Shown: positions 7,568-17,549 of the stretch, one piece after another | Position numbering within the stretch: position 1 is the stretch's first letter | How the letters are laid out: every line of letters begins with the position of its first letter | Assembly (NCBI RefSeq): GCF_001517085.1 | Contig: NZ_LRAC01000130.1 | Location: 28,231 to 92,230, forward strand | Direction: 5' to 3' | Source: Paenibacillus sp. DMB5 | GTDB taxonomy: Bacteria; Bacillota; Bacilli; Paenibacillales; Paenibacillaceae | DNA: 64,000 bases | Position numbers and translations under genes: made by a program | The notes under the pieces: generated by a model | Databases searched by the model: none | Told to the model about the DNA's origin: nothing | What the model saw: only the letters and a program-made list of their open reading frames with translations

Positions 7568-8665
7568 CTATTGCAGAACGACCGTATCTCCGGCCTTCAG
7601 CCCGCTTAGAACCTCCGTTTTATCCGAAGTCTCCAGCCCGATCTTGATCTCCTGGCGTTCATAAACCCCGTCACCTTTATCCAGCATAACAAAGCTCTGT
7701 TCGCCTTCATGTATTACTGCCATGCTGGATACCACCACCGCATTCTCCCGGCGCGAGGTCTCGATATCTCCGCTCAGGCTTAACCCGCCGATCAGATGCT
7801 CGTCAGGCTGCAGCGATATGACCACATCAAATTGCGGAACCTGTCCGGCCGAATTCTGTCCGGTCGTGTTGGTCGCAAACTTGGAGACCTCCGTCACTTC
7901 TCCGCTCAGAATCAGATCCTTCATCGCCGTCATTTTCACATTAACTTTCATACCCTGCTTGATCTTGAAAATGTCCTGCTCCCCGACTGAAGCAATGAAC
8001 TCCAGCTTGTTCAGATCGACGATTTTGCCGATATACTGGTTGTCTGTCACCGTCTGCGGCCGTTCAGTGCTGCTGTCATACAGGAAAATCCCTGTAGCCG
8101 GCGCATGATAAACGGCAGTGTTCAGCTTAGCCTTCTTATCCTTGAGCTCCTGCTGCTGGATTTCTGCGTTGACCTGATTCAGCTCGTCATTCAGCCGGGC
8201 CGCCTCCTCGGCAGCCAGTGCCTTGAGACGTTCTGCCTCCGTACCGATTGGAGCTGCACTCTCATCCTCCTGCTGGCTGACAAAAGCGTTTAGCTCCGCC
8301 TCAAGCTCAGCCTTGCGGATCGCCGCCTCCGTCTGGGCAATTTCATTCTTGAGTGTAGACTGGTCCAGAGTAAACAGCACATCCCCCTTCTTGACCTGCC
8401 CGCCGTTCTCCACCTTCCACCCGGTTACCTTGGAGGCAAACGGTGCATAAACCAGCGTCTCCTCCTGGTACTGGGATTTCCCCTTGACCTGAACAGAGCT
8501 GGTCATTGTTTCCTGGGTCACCGGGAAGCTGATCACCTGCGGCGGCTCCATCACGATTTCCGCTTCCTCGGCCTTAAACATTTTGCCGTACAGCATATAT
8601 CCTGCGCCTATAATGATTACTGCGATAATAATCCATTTCAGGCTCCGCTTGATTATTCTTTTCAT
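7568..8665 (-). CDS. ABC efflux membrane-fusion (adaptor) protein, YknX/MacA-like
   Basis: A 365-residue HlyD-family adaptor. One N-terminal membrane anchor (about residues 9-26), then a lipoyl/barrel-sandwich half (LVYAPFASKVTGWKVENGGQVKKGDVLFTLD), a coiled-coil hairpin from about 105 to 180 rich in E, A and Q, the second lipoyl half (VYHAPATGIFLYD) and a beta-barrel domain ending at SGLKAGDTVVLQ. In Gram-positive systems of this type the adaptor sits on the outer face of the membrane and works with a MacB-like permease. It is the last gene of the four-gene unit running from 13420 to 7568, 51 bases after the permease. Substrate unknown. Confidence 0.85.
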   Translation of the reverse strand: MKRIIKRSLKWIIIAVIIIGAGYMLYGKMFKAEEAEIVMEPPQVISFPVTQETMTSSVQVKGKSQYQEETLVYAPFASKVTGWKVENGGQVKKGDVLFTLDQSTLKNEIAQTEAAIRKAELEAELNAFVSQQEDESAAPIGTEAERLKALAAEEAARLNDELNQVNAEIQQQELKDKKAKLNTAVYHAPATGIFLYDSSTERPQTVTDNQYIGKIVDLNKLEFIASVGEQDIFKIKQGMKVNVKMTAMKDLILSGEVTEVSKFATNTTGQNSAGQVPQFDVVISLQPDEHLIGGLSLSGDIETSRRENAVVVSSMAVIHEGEQSFVMLDKGDGVYERQEIKIGLETSDKTEVLSGLKAGDTVVLQ

Positions 8666-8716
8666 TGTGGGCTTCCTTTCAGCTTGAAATACATTAACTA
8701 TAGCTTATGCTAACCG

Positions 8717-10096
8717 CTAATCCCGTTTAATCGCTGTAAGCGCGTCGGTTCTGGATGCACTGATTGCCGGGTAAATCCCTGACAGTACGCCCGTCATTAT
8801 TGCAAAGGCCAGTCCTACCGGAATGGTCGTTAACGGGATAAAGAAGTTCAGGCTGTCACCTGCTGTACCAACCAGCTTATTAAGCCCCATGATAATCAGA
8901 TACGAGAACAGCACACCCAGCAGTCCCCCGAGAAGTCCGAGCAGTGCCGCTTCCGTAATGAACATGTTGCGGATTTGCCCCATGTTGGCGCCCAGCACCT
9001 TCATAATGCCGATCTGCCGTCTGCGCTGATGCGTGGACATCGTCATGGCTACAATGATGGAGATTGACGCGATCACCAGAATGAATACACCGATGCCGAG
9101 AGCAGCCATTTTTATCATATCGAACTGCTCCTTGAGCATCTCCTGCTGATACAGATTATCCATGGCATTCAGATTCAGCTTCTGGATCATGGCTTCCACT
9201 GATTTGATGTTGTCTGTACTGTCCACCTTTACCGTAACGGTTTTGTAGCTGTTCTCTTCTACATTCGGTGTCATGCCGTTATTATTGCCGAAAGACAATT
9301 GCTCGGTCAGCTGGGCAGCTGTTTCAAGCGATACGTACATGATCTTTTCGTAAGAGGCCCGCAGGTCATCTGTTCCTTCCGCCGTAGCCAGGATACCGCC
9401 TACCTGAAGCGCCGAACTGAGCTTGACTTTACCTTCAGTGGTTGAATAATCTGTGGCCTGAAGCTGAACCTGCTGCCTGTACATCTCTGAAGGAAGCACA
9501 GACAAGCTGTTGTACTGGTTCATGAGGTCCGAATTGAACGGGTCAGCCCCCATCTGCTCATACAGCTTCTGCCGGGTCTCGTTGTCGATAAGACCGAGTG
9601 TCGCGCCATAATTAAGCACTACCATGCCTGGAAGATCAGTAACACCGCCCTGCTTGAACTTAAAGCCGAACTCCTTAAGCGTCCGCAGGTCTGTTGCTTT
9701 AACTTGAACATCGGCAATTTTATTATCAACCGTCAGCATCTGCATATAGCCTGCGTCTTCAAAGGGGGCGGCTGCCACAACATGATTCAGGCTCTTTATA
9801 ATTTCGAGCTTTTGGGCCGTGAGCTTGCCGGGGTCAAGGTTTTCATTGTTCTGTGTAGCCCCTCCGCTGCCACCGCCCTGGGAGGGAATACCGCCGCCCG
9901 GAGTAACGGTGATTTCATCCATTTTGAAATTCCGGTTCACTTCATCTGTTACATAAGTCTGGGCGGACTGGCCGATGCTGAGCGCCACAATGATGGCTGC
10001 ACAGCCGATGGAGATCCCTGTCATGCACAGACCGGTGACCACCTTGCGCCGTTTGACCTGATCCCAGGCCATCCGTGAAATATCCCTGATCTTCAT
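8717..10096 (-). CDS. ABC transporter permease, MacB/YknZ type
   Basis: A 459-residue FtsX-like permease. One N-terminal helix (about 22-43, GLCMTGISIGCAAIIVALSIG), a large extracellular MacB periplasmic-core domain (about 50-330) containing a Gly-rich stretch PGGGIPSQGGGSGGATQNNE, then three helices near 335-358, 385-412 and 424-448. The cytoplasmic motif HQRRRQIGIMKVLGA between helices 2 and 3 is the MacB coupling segment, and the C-terminus ISASRTDALTAIKRD is typical. The start overlaps the end of the ATPase gene by 4 bases (ATGA-type), so the two are translationally coupled. Such transporters extrude peptides or lipids by a mechanotransmission cycle rather than moving them through the membrane. 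Confidence 0.9.
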   Translation of the reverse strand: MKIRDISRMAWDQVKRRKVVTGLCMTGISIGCAAIIVALSIGQSAQTYVTDEVNRNFKMDEITVTPGGGIPSQGGGSGGATQNNENLDPGKLTAQKLEIIKSLNHVVAAAPFEDAGYMQMLTVDNKIADVQVKATDLRTLKEFGFKFKQGGVTDLPGMVVLNYGATLGLIDNETRQKLYEQMGADPFNSDLMNQYNSLSVLPSEMYRQQVQLQATDYSTTEGKVKLSSALQVGGILATAEGTDDLRASYEKIMYVSLETAAQLTEQLSFGNNNGMTPNVEENSYKTVTVKVDSTDNIKSVEAMIQKLNLNAMDNLYQQEMLKEQFDMIKMAALGIGVFILVIASISIIVAMTMSTHQRRRQIGIMKVLGANMGQIRNMFITEAALLGLLGGLLGVLFSYLIIMGLNKLVGTAGDSLNFFIPLTTIPVGLAFAIMTGVLSGIYPAISASRTDALTAIKRD

Positions 10097-10806
10097 CCCG
10101 TACCTCCTTCTGCGGACTCCGCATCTGCTGCTGCCGGAGGATTGTTGATCAGATAGCCGTCACGCAGGGAGAAAGTGCGCTGCATCTGCTCTGCAACCTC
10201 CAGTTCATGTGTGACAACAATAAAGGTTGTCTTCAGGGACTGGTTCAGCTTCAGCAGAATGGCAATAATCTCTTCCTCCGTCCGGGTATCCAGATTCCCG
10301 GTCGGCTCATCCGCGAAGATAACGGAGGGCTCGGTAATCAGCGAACGGGCGATACTGACCCGCTGCTGCTGGCCGCCGGAGAGCTGAGAAGGGAACAAGT
10401 CCGCTTTGTCCGGGATGCCGACCTGCTCCAGCAGCGCCAGCGCCTTTTGCTTGCGGACCGAGGGGGATACGGACTGGAAGACGAGCGGCAGCTCAACATT
10501 TTCACGCACCGTAAGGCTTGTAATCAGCTCGTAAGCCTGAAAGATAAAGCCGATATGCTTGCGGCGGAATTCAGCCAGCTTGTTCTCGCCCATCTGGACG
10601 ATATCATGGCCGGCAATGTAAATATGGCCTTCCGTCGGCTTCATCAGCCCGGCCATAAGGTTCAGCATGGTGGATTTGCCCGAGCCGGAGCTGCCGAGCA
10701 GCGCGACCATCTCACCTTTGTTGACTGTAAAATTGATGTCGTGCAGAACCGTTGTCCATTCATTGCCGGTTTTAAACGAATGCTTGATATTTTCAACTCG
10801 CAACAT
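10093..10806 (-). CDS. ABC transporter ATP-binding protein, MacB/LolD/YknY type
   Basis: A 237-residue nucleotide-binding protein. Walker A GSSGSGKST (about 36-44), Q-loop in GFIFQAYELI, signature LSGGQQQRVSIARSL, Walker B VIFADEPTGNLD and the H-loop in FIVVTHELEVAEQ are all present, so it should be active. The EPTGNLD form and the gene order place it in the MacB/LolD/YknY subgroup that pairs with FtsX-like permeases. AAAGGAG precedes the ATG. It lies 35 bases after the large exported-protein gene and overlaps the permease gene by 4 bases. Confidence 0.92.
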   Translation of the reverse strand: MLRVENIKHSFKTGNEWTTVLHDINFTVNKGEMVALLGSSGSGKSTMLNLMAGLMKPTEGHIYIAGHDIVQMGENKLAEFRRKHIGFIFQAYELITSLTVRENVELPLVFQSVSPSVRKQKALALLEQVGIPDKADLFPSQLSGGQQQRVSIARSLITEPSVIFADEPTGNLDTRTEEEIIAILLKLNQSLKTTFIVVTHELEVAEQMQRTFSLRDGYLINNPPAAADAESAEGGTG

Positions 10807-10841
10807 GGAAGCTGCTCCTTTAGTGGACTTGGAATAGATCC

Positions 10842-13420
10842 TTATTTCTCTGTCTCTTTATCGTCATCTGCAGGCTTCGGCAGCGGTTCAAACCGCATTG
10901 TGAAGAGCTGGCTGCCCAGCTCCTGCCGCTCGCCCTGGAACTCATCATAGACGGTCAGCCTGTACGATCCGCCTGTGATCTGCTTATAGAGATTTTTAGT
11001 GAAGGACAGAGAATAGGTATGGTTGTTCCCTTCGAGCAGCTCTGTACCAATTGCCAGCACTTTGTCCTGGGATTGGCCGAACGGATCTGTGATCCGCAGT
11101 ACCAGCTTATGCTCGGACTCTCCGGCATCATAGCTGTTTTCCCGCGTCAGGTTATAGGTGATGTTCAGATTAACCGTATCGCTGGCTTCCACATGGCGTC
11201 CATCGGAGCTGAGCACATTTAATGTATAAGGATAAAGGACAATATTCTGCAGATTGGCTGCCGGTACAACCGCCTTTGGAGTAAGCGGAAGCGAAGCTAC
11301 ATTGATAAATCCGGTCGGCTGTTCCCCGCTTTCACTCAGCTTGCTGCCAGTCACGCCTGATCCGAGATAAGCTGAAACTTCTGTTGTGGCCACTGTTTTG
11401 GGCAGCTTGGCCCACAGTGTGATCAGCTGCTTGCCGCCCGGTGTCGCCAGGTTGTCTGACTGGTTCACCTTGGCTTCGTAGAATTGTCCGTCAGCTGTTT
11501 TGAAATACGCCTGCAGGCGGGCCATCTTGCTCTGCCGTTTCTCGGCGCTGCTCATCAGAACCTCGGTGTACAGGATGTTGAAATTGCTGCCTTCATAGAC
11601 TGTCGTTTTGTTTTCCTGAACGGCGGCATTTTTGCCTTTACCTGTAATAACATAGCTGTCTCCGCGTTTAAGCTGGTTCACACTGCTTATGAAGCTGGTT
11701 GTGCTGAAGTCCAGGAACGGAATACTCTCCGTTTCCGATTTGACAGACAGATTAACACGCACGTTGTTGAACTCATCCGTATACGGAATTTTGGTCAGCA
11801 AGGAGATGTCTGTATACTGGCCCGGTGCAAGCACCGCCGCTTCCTTATCCATCAGCAGGTCGGTTGTTGCCGCCAGATTATCGGTATCCAGCTTCAGGGC
11901 GCCCTTGAGATCAGGAATCGTAAGATTAACGGACTGGTTATTGGTAATTCTTACTTTGGCCAGGACAATATCATCATCCTTCCACGGGTAACGCTGCAGC
12001 GACTGCAGGCTGTAGGAGAATGTTCCGTACTGGTTCGTAATCCCGTACTCCTGACCGCTGCGCACATCGGCCCGCAGGGTATACGGAATGGTGAAATAGG
12101 CAACCGGAAAAACAAGCTTTGCAGACGTATCGACGGCAGCCTCACCTGCTCCTGAACCTGAGCCTCCGGCATCTGTACCGGCAGAGGTTGTAACGGCCTC
12201 TATCATCTGCAGCTGCAGTGAGGACTGCTCCACCTGAAGCGGAATTTCAGCAGTCAGCGGAACGACCTTAGTCTCAAGCGGCTTCAGGGTAAGACCGCTG
12301 AGGCCCTTGGCATTAACCGGGAACGCTGTGCCCTTGGCCGATTTGACTGACAATTCATAAGCAGGCATTGTTACCGCCTTGTTGCCGGTATTTTTAAGCT
12401 GCAGATGGAATGACCATACTGCCTTGTCATCCTCTGCATAAACAGCGGCTCCGGTAAGCTTGGTATCTACTGTATTGCTGTTTACAACCATTTTTTTGAC
12501 AGCCCCGCTTGCCACTACAAGATCCGGAGTGGTTGCCGCCGGCAGTTTGAAGGAAGATTTGGCCAGTTCAAGCTTGAGTGTTTCATCCTTCTGGGTAAAC
12601 TGCAGCTTCATATTCGCCGTATTCAGATAAGCAGGAATTTCGGTCAGATAAAAGATAGTCCTTTTCTCCTGCGGCTGTATCTTATAACCAGTCTGGGAGC
12701 TGCTCAGGGCAAGCTCAAAGGAGGTTCCGCTTGCTGTAACCAGATAGGCCGAGTAGCCTGTATCACCTAGTACTTTGCTGCCTTTATTGGTAATGCTGAT
12801 ACCAACCTTGGCGTATACTTTGCCTCCGTACTTATAGAGCTGCAGGGAGTCGGCGCTGGCCGAGACCGGGATGTCATTCATCTTTGTATTGATGCTTTTG
12901 CCCAATCCCGCTGTTGTAGTATACGCTGCCGGAATAGCGAAGGAACCGGTATGCTTGAGGTATCCCTTGCTTTTGGTGTCCCACACATACATGGCGATCT
13001 TGACACCTGAGAGGGACTTGGTTTGGCCGATATTCACATAGTATGTAATACTCATGCTGTTCTTCGCAGCAATCTTTTTCTTCGTCGCATCTGCGGTTAC
13101 CGGATTGCCAGGAATAATGGAACCGCCCGGTGTGACGACACGTGAAAAGTAACGCTGCAGATTCACAGTCGAGCTGCTGTTATTGGTAATCTTCAGGGTG
13201 TAGGTCAATATATTACCGCCGACTGCGTCCAAATATTAACATCTTCAACTGTTGCGGTTACTCCCGCCGACATTGTAACCGGACTTATCTTGACTGCTGC
13301 TGTAGCTGACGCTTGCGTACCAGCAGCCTGAACAGCAGGCACCGCCAGGCTTCCTGCCAGCTGGGCGACGGTCAAGGTACCCAAGAGAAGGGCAACCGAT
13401 CTTTTTCTGAACTGTCTCAT
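10842..13420 (-). pseudogene. Large exported beta-domain protein, frameshifted
   Basis: One gene broken by a single missing base. Residues 1-35 (MRQFRKRSVALLLGTLTVAQ onwards, ending AVQAAG) form a Sec signal peptide, and GGGAGG stands before the ATG at 13420. The frame stops at 13205 after VTATVEDVNIW; the next frame resumes at 13232 with DAVGGNILTYTLKITNN. One extra T in the TTT run at 13231-13233 would join them as VEDVNILDAVGGNIL and give 859 residues. The mature part is a string of beta-sandwich-like segments (LKITNNSS, VGISITNKGSK, LQLKNTGNKAV, VRITNNQSVNL), reminiscent of CARDB or DUF11-type extracellular domains. It heads the unit with the ABC export system, so it may work with or be handled by it. 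Possibly a sequencing error; function unknown. Confidence 0.75.
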
Positions 13421-13537
13421 TGATTTCCTCCCAGAAATATTTGCTAGAGTTATTATAGTTGCTAACACACAGGGATTTGTATCCAATTTGTAACTCTTCC
13501 AGTCACGTTGTAACCTTTTATACGCAAATATGCCCTT

Positions 13538-13560
13538 AAACAGCGCGGTCAGCGCTGTTT
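13538..13560 (-). terminator. Weak hairpin after the AraC regulator
   Basis: AAACAGCGC-ggtca-GCGCTGTTT: a 9-bp perfect stem with only a short T stretch on the minus strand, 44 bases past the AraC stop codon. Confidence 0.5.
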
Positions 13561-13603
13561 ATTGAACAAGGTTTGTTAACATTTCCCTTCGCTCCTGCCA
13601 AAT

Positions 13604-14437
13604 CTATGAACGGAAAGAACGGCGGTATTGGCTGGGAGGCAGTCCTTCTGCTTCTTTGAATACTTTGATAAAATAGCTGGACTGCTGGAAGCCGCTCTGG
13701 AGCGCGATTCTCTCAACAGGAAATTCCGTAGAGACCAGCAGCAGCTTGGCTCTGGCCAGCCGGCATTCGCTTAAATAGCGGTTAGGCGTCTTCCCCATGG
13801 TGGAGCGGAACAGCCGCAGAAAATGATAGCTGCTGTAACCTGCAAGCCGTGACATGCTTTCCAGTGTCCACGGCCGCTCACATTCATTATGGATAATGTC
13901 AGCCGTGCGGCGTATCGAATGGCGGATTTCAAGCGGAACCGATCCGTGCAGAGGCTCGGAGTTCTGCAGCAGGGTGACAAGAATTTCATACAGCACAGCT
14001 GACAAGCGGGGCTCGTTCTGTGTCTCGTAGGCTGCACTGAGGCGGTACATCTCCTCAAACAGATGTTCAAGTCCGGCGTTCAGGTCGAATGTGAAAAAGT
14101 ATCCCTGCGATTGGTCAGCTTCCTCCAATAATGGCAGTGAAAGCGAAGTGCTGAAGTGAACCCAGCGCACTTCCCATGGCAGCACGGGATCTGAGCCATA
14201 CTGCTGATAAGCACCCCGGGGGTAGAGAAAACCTCTGCCTATACCCATAGGTATCCTAATTCCATTCTGAAACACATACCCCGAACCGTCAAAAACCAGA
14301 TGCAGATTGTAGCTGTTCAGCATCCCTTCGCTCCTGCGCTCCGCATGCTGCGGGAAATCGCTATAATGCCCGATAAATTCCGGATAACAGACATAATGGG
14401 CATAAGCCGGAGCCGGTAGCACCCGTTGTTTCATCAT
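13604..14437 (-). CDS. AraC family transcriptional regulator
   Basis: A 277-residue AraC/XylS protein. The N-terminal 170 residues form a cupin-like ligand domain (LHLVFDGSGYVFQNGI, GRGFLYPRGAYQQYG). The C-terminal 100 residues hold two helix-turn-helix motifs: WTLESMSRLAGYSSYHFLRL followed by FRSTMGKTPNRYL, and VERIALQSGFQQSSYFIKVF followed by GLPPSQYRR. It is transcribed away from the GH42 beta-galactosidase with 143 bases between the starts, so it probably controls that gene in response to a sugar. AAGGAGAAAGGCA precedes the ATG pair. Ligand not readable. Confidence 0.9.
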   Translation of the reverse strand: MMKQRVLPAPAYAHYVCYPEFIGHYSDFPQHAERRSEGMLNSYNLHLVFDGSGYVFQNGIRIPMGIGRGFLYPRGAYQQYGSDPVLPWEVRWVHFSTSLSLPLLEEADQSQGYFFTFDLNAGLEHLFEEMYRLSAAYETQNEPRLSAVLYEILVTLLQNSEPLHGSVPLEIRHSIRRTADIIHNECERPWTLESMSRLAGYSSYHFLRLFRSTMGKTPNRYLSECRLARAKLLLVSTEFPVERIALQSGFQQSSYFIKVFKEAEGLPPSQYRRSFRS

Positions 14438-14476
14438 TGCCTTTCTCCTTTTTGCTTTGGATCTTCACCACGCAAT

Positions 14477-14554
14477 ATAATCATATAATAGCAAGATTAT
14501 GTTATATAAGACAGCTCAGTGCGGCTATTACAATAGATTTATAGATTGTATAAA
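14477..14554. promoter_or_regulatory. Possible AraC operator and promoter region
   Basis: Between the divergent araC and GH42 genes lie ATAATC (14477-14482) and its complement GATTAT (14495-14500), and a perfect TTTATA-GATTG-TATAAA inverted repeat at 14538-14554 just before the GH42 ribosome site. The DNA is A+T rich. These are candidate regulator or RNA-polymerase sites only. Confidence 0.3.
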
Positions 14555-14580
14555 GCATCTTTTTACATTTGGAGGTTATG

Positions 14581-16635
14581 ATGAAGAAACCTGTTGCTGA
14601 CCAGAAGTTCGAGCTTGGCGTTTGTTATTATCCGGAGCACTGGCCGGAGGAGATGTGGGATGACGATTACCGACGCATGGTAGAGACAGGCTTTACCATT
14701 GTCCGCATGGGCGAGTTTGCCTGGTCCATCTTCGAACCGGAGGAAGGCCGCTTTCAATTCGGGCTGTTTGACAGAGCCATTGATCTGGCGCATAGCCATG
14801 GACTCAAGGTGATCCTTGGAACACCTACGGCTACACCTCCTGCCTGGCTGACAGAAAAATATCCTGAAGTGCTTAACGTAACTCAAGAAGGTGTAACCCT
14901 GCAGCATGGCATGCGCCGGCATTATAATTACAGCAGTCCGAAGTACCGTGAGCTGTGTGCCCGGATCGTGACTCAAATGGCCGAGCGTTACAGCAGCCAC
15001 CCCGGTGTTGCCGGCTGGCAGATTGACAATGAACTGAATTGTGAGATTAACGTATTCTACTCTGAAAGCGATCACACTGCTTTCCGTGAATGGCTGCAGC
15101 AGAAATATGGCACGCTGAATAAGCTGAACGAAGCCTGGGGCGCGGTTTTCTGGAACCAAAGCTATACCAGCTGGTCCCAGGTATTCCTGCCGCGTCCTAC
15201 ACCTGTTCACGGGCAGCCTAATCCGCATCAGGCACTGGACGAAAAACGTTTTATCTCCGACAATGCCATTTCGTTTGCCAAGGTACAGGCCGACATCCTC
15301 CGGGAGAAGGCTCCTGGACAATGGGTGACAACCAACGGCTTGTTTGGTCATCTCGACAGCCATGAGCTGAGCGATGAAATGCTCGACTTTTTCAGCTATG
15401 ATTCCTACCCGCAGTTCTCCAGCATCTCCAATGATCTGAATGAGCGGAATCCGCTTGCTGACCGCAGCTGGAGCTTATCATTATCGGTAGTCCGTTCGAT
15501 CAGCCCTAACTATTGCATCATGGAGCAACAGTCCGGTCCGGGCGGCTGGGTTAACCGGATGGATATGCCATCCCCTAAACCCGGGCAGATGCGGCTTTGG
15601 ACATACCAGTCCATTGCCCACGGCGCCGATATGGTACTCTATTTCCGCTGGCGCACAGCCACTATGGGCAATGAGATTTACTGGCACGGCATCAACGATT
15701 ATCATAATCTGCCGAACCGCAGAGTTCGGGAAGCTGCAGAGATCGGCAAGGAGCTTGGCGCTGCGGGCAAGAGCATTATCGGCACAACGGCCAAGGCATC
15801 CATTGCCATATTGCGCGATTACGATAATGAGTGGGACGGCGAATATGACATCTGGCACGGGCCGTTCATGTGGCAGAGCAACAAAGAGTGGTTCAAGGCG
15901 CTGCAGCATAAGCACATTCCTACAGACATAGTGTATATACGAAGCAAGACAACCGCTGAGGAATTGTCCCGCTATGAAGTGCTGGTCTATCCGCATCCTG
16001 CCATCATGACTGATGAAACGGCAGCTCTGCTGGATGCGTACGTGCAGCAGGGCGGCAAGCTGATCTTCGGCTGCCGGACCGGCTATAAGGATTCCCGGGG
16101 CCAATGCTATATGCGTGCATTCCCGGGAGCAGCCAAGGAGCTGTGCGGGATTACCGTTGAAGAATTCACTATGGTCAAAGGCAGACGCCTTCCGACAACA
16201 ATAAAGTGGGCCCATGGAAGTGATGAGCTGACCGGCGCTGATTCCTTCAATGATATTCTGCATGTGGAAGCCGATACGGTAGAGGTGATGGGTACCTATG
16301 CCAGCGATTATTATGCCGGCAAGCCTGCGGTTACACGGAACAAACGTGGCCGCGGCGAGGTATGGTATTACGGGGCTGTATTCAATGAGGAAGCAGCTGT
16401 TAGAATTATAGACAGCCTGGAGCTTGCCTCTCCTGCTGCCGGATGGCTGGAGCTGCCGACCGAGGTGGAGCTGCAGGTCCGCAGCAGCGAGTCAGCCAGC
16501 CTGACCTTCCTGCTCAACTATAACGAGCTGCCTGTGGAAATTCTGCTCAAGGAGGCCCGTACAGATTTACTGACCGGCCGAACGCTGGAAGGTAAGTTCA
16601 TTATGGACGGATTTGGCGTCCTGGTGCTGCAATAA
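14581..16635 (+). CDS. Beta-galactosidase, glycoside hydrolase family 42
   Basis: A 684-residue intracellular GH42 enzyme without signal peptide; usual family length is 650-700. It opens FELGVCYYPEHWPEEMWDDD, the family hallmark. The acid/base is E151 in GWQIDNELN and the likely nucleophile is E315 in YCIMEQQSG. A trimerisation domain (LSRYEVLVYPHPAIMTDETA) and a C-terminal beta domain complete it. One Cys-cluster of some GH42 members is not seen. Start is ATG 14581, 5 bases after GGAGG; TTG 14569 and ATG 14578 are in frame but lie on or too near the site. Substrates of the family are lactose, beta-galactosides and galactan fragments. The divergent AraC gene is its probable regulator. No transporter gene is adjacent. 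Confidence 0.93.
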   Translation: MKKPVADQKFELGVCYYPEHWPEEMWDDDYRRMVETGFTIVRMGEFAWSIFEPEEGRFQFGLFDRAIDLAHSHGLKVILGTPTATPPAWLTEKYPEVLNVTQEGVTLQHGMRRHYNYSSPKYRELCARIVTQMAERYSSHPGVAGWQIDNELNCEINVFYSESDHTAFREWLQQKYGTLNKLNEAWGAVFWNQSYTSWSQVFLPRPTPVHGQPNPHQALDEKRFISDNAISFAKVQADILREKAPGQWVTTNGLFGHLDSHELSDEMLDFFSYDSYPQFSSISNDLNERNPLADRSWSLSLSVVRSISPNYCIMEQQSGPGGWVNRMDMPSPKPGQMRLWTYQSIAHGADMVLYFRWRTATMGNEIYWHGINDYHNLPNRRVREAAEIGKELGAAGKSIIGTTAKASIAILRDYDNEWDGEYDIWHGPFMWQSNKEWFKALQHKHIPTDIVYIRSKTTAEELSRYEVLVYPHPAIMTDETAALLDAYVQQGGKLIFGCRTGYKDSRGQCYMRAFPGAAKELCGITVEEFTMVKGRRLPTTIKWAHGSDELTGADSFNDILHVEADTVEVMGTYASDYYAGKPAVTRNKRGRGEVWYYGAVFNEEAAVRIIDSLELASPAAGWLELPTEVELQVRSSESASLTFLLNYNELPVEILLKEARTDLLTGRTLEGKFIMDGFGVLVLQ

Positions 16636-16755
16636 ACGGATCTCCAGACTGGACAGCTGTAACTTAGAGCCAATCAACTGCAACATTAGAACAAAATAAT
16701 GAACCGCTCAGCACAGTACCCTTTACTTTAAATCGCACTGTGGCTGAGAGGCCTT

Positions 16756-16894
16756 CACATTTAGGCTTCACAGTGTCTTCCTCATTTACGCTGGACAGTT
16801 ATTCCCACATTTAGGCTCCAACATTTAGTTGGATTTTCAACACCTAAATTCATCAAATCTCAGCGTTTCAAATGTTTAGTTGGAAAATCAGCAC
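16756..16894. repeat. Short degenerate direct repeats
   Basis: CACATTTAGGCTYCA occurs at 16756-16770 and 16806-16820, differing at one base. TTTAGTTGGA-N4-TCA-N-CAC occurs at 16824-16843 and 16875-16894. Together they form two pairs within 140 bases of non-coding DNA. Confidence 0.6.
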
Positions 16895-17385
16895 TTAGTT
16901 AGCCCGAAATGTCCCCTTAGGTTCGAAAATAGCTAAAATAAGTGTCGTTTTTCCAATTAGCCCTTCCTTCCCGGTCATTTTTCAAGGAAATAGATGACGA
17001 ATTACCACTTATATAAATTGAACTAATGATTTTTTTGTTTTGGGATTAACCGTGACTCCAGAGAATGTTTGGACTTCCGGCCGCTGCCCGCCTGCAGATT
17101 TCTTGATTTATACCGCTGTTCGCGGTGGAAATCCGCAGACAAAGGCGGACGCTACCGCTCCTCCAGTTCCAAAATTCCCCTCCGCCACTCTTCCCCTAAC
17201 TTTAATTTTCCAGTTCAATCTATATAGATTATATTTAGAAAGCCACGTATCCCCCGAATAGCACTTCCCATCCTTGAGCAGATCAGTATATTGTATCCGG
17301 TGCAGCTAAACAGGCGAATTTACAGTTAGCTACAGATCCCATGATAGCTGCAGACTCCATAAGCTGCAGATCCAGCGAATATACA

Positions 17386-17427
17386 AAAGGTCCCGTCCGC
17401 ATGATACTTTGCGGCGGGACCTTTTTA
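17386..17427 (+). terminator. Strong terminator upstream of azlC
   Basis: GGTCCCGTCCGCA-tgatact-TTGCGGCGGGACC followed by TTTTTA. No obvious gene lies directly before it, so it may end a long GH42 transcript or a short non-coding RNA from the spacer. The A-rich left flank would also let it work on the minus strand. Confidence 0.75.
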
Positions 17428-17549
17428 TACTTATAGTAAATCGCCCATGAAGATTCCCCTTGCCAATCAGCGAAATTTATAAGATATTAAGATAATGCGT
17501 TTTTCCTGCAATGCGTTAAATAAAGACAGGATGAAAGGAGGCCGCTCTC

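Larger units (their letters stand above)
16636..17549. other. 914-bp gene-poor spacer
   Basis: No convincing gene. Features seen: short repeated words at 16756-16894 (separate entry), an ACCGC-tgttc-GCGGT hairpin at 17112-17126 next to a GGAAATCCGCAG word that is nearly complementary to CTGCAGATTTCTT at 17092-17104, and a strong terminator at 17386-17427. A 73-codon open frame at 17040-17261 lacks a ribosome site and protein-like composition. The composition (TTTAGTTGGA words, GTGGAAATCCGCAG word) resembles dispersed intergenic repeats I associate with Paenibacillus genomes, which a genome search would settle. Confidence 0.5.

Noticed and set aside
14563..15363. Antisense open frame over the GH42 gene
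   Set aside because: Overlaps a clearly coding GH42 gene on the other strand; no homology seen.
17040..17261. 73-codon open frame in the GH42-azlC spacer
   Set aside because: No ribosome site, and low-complexity composition in a repeat-rich spacer.
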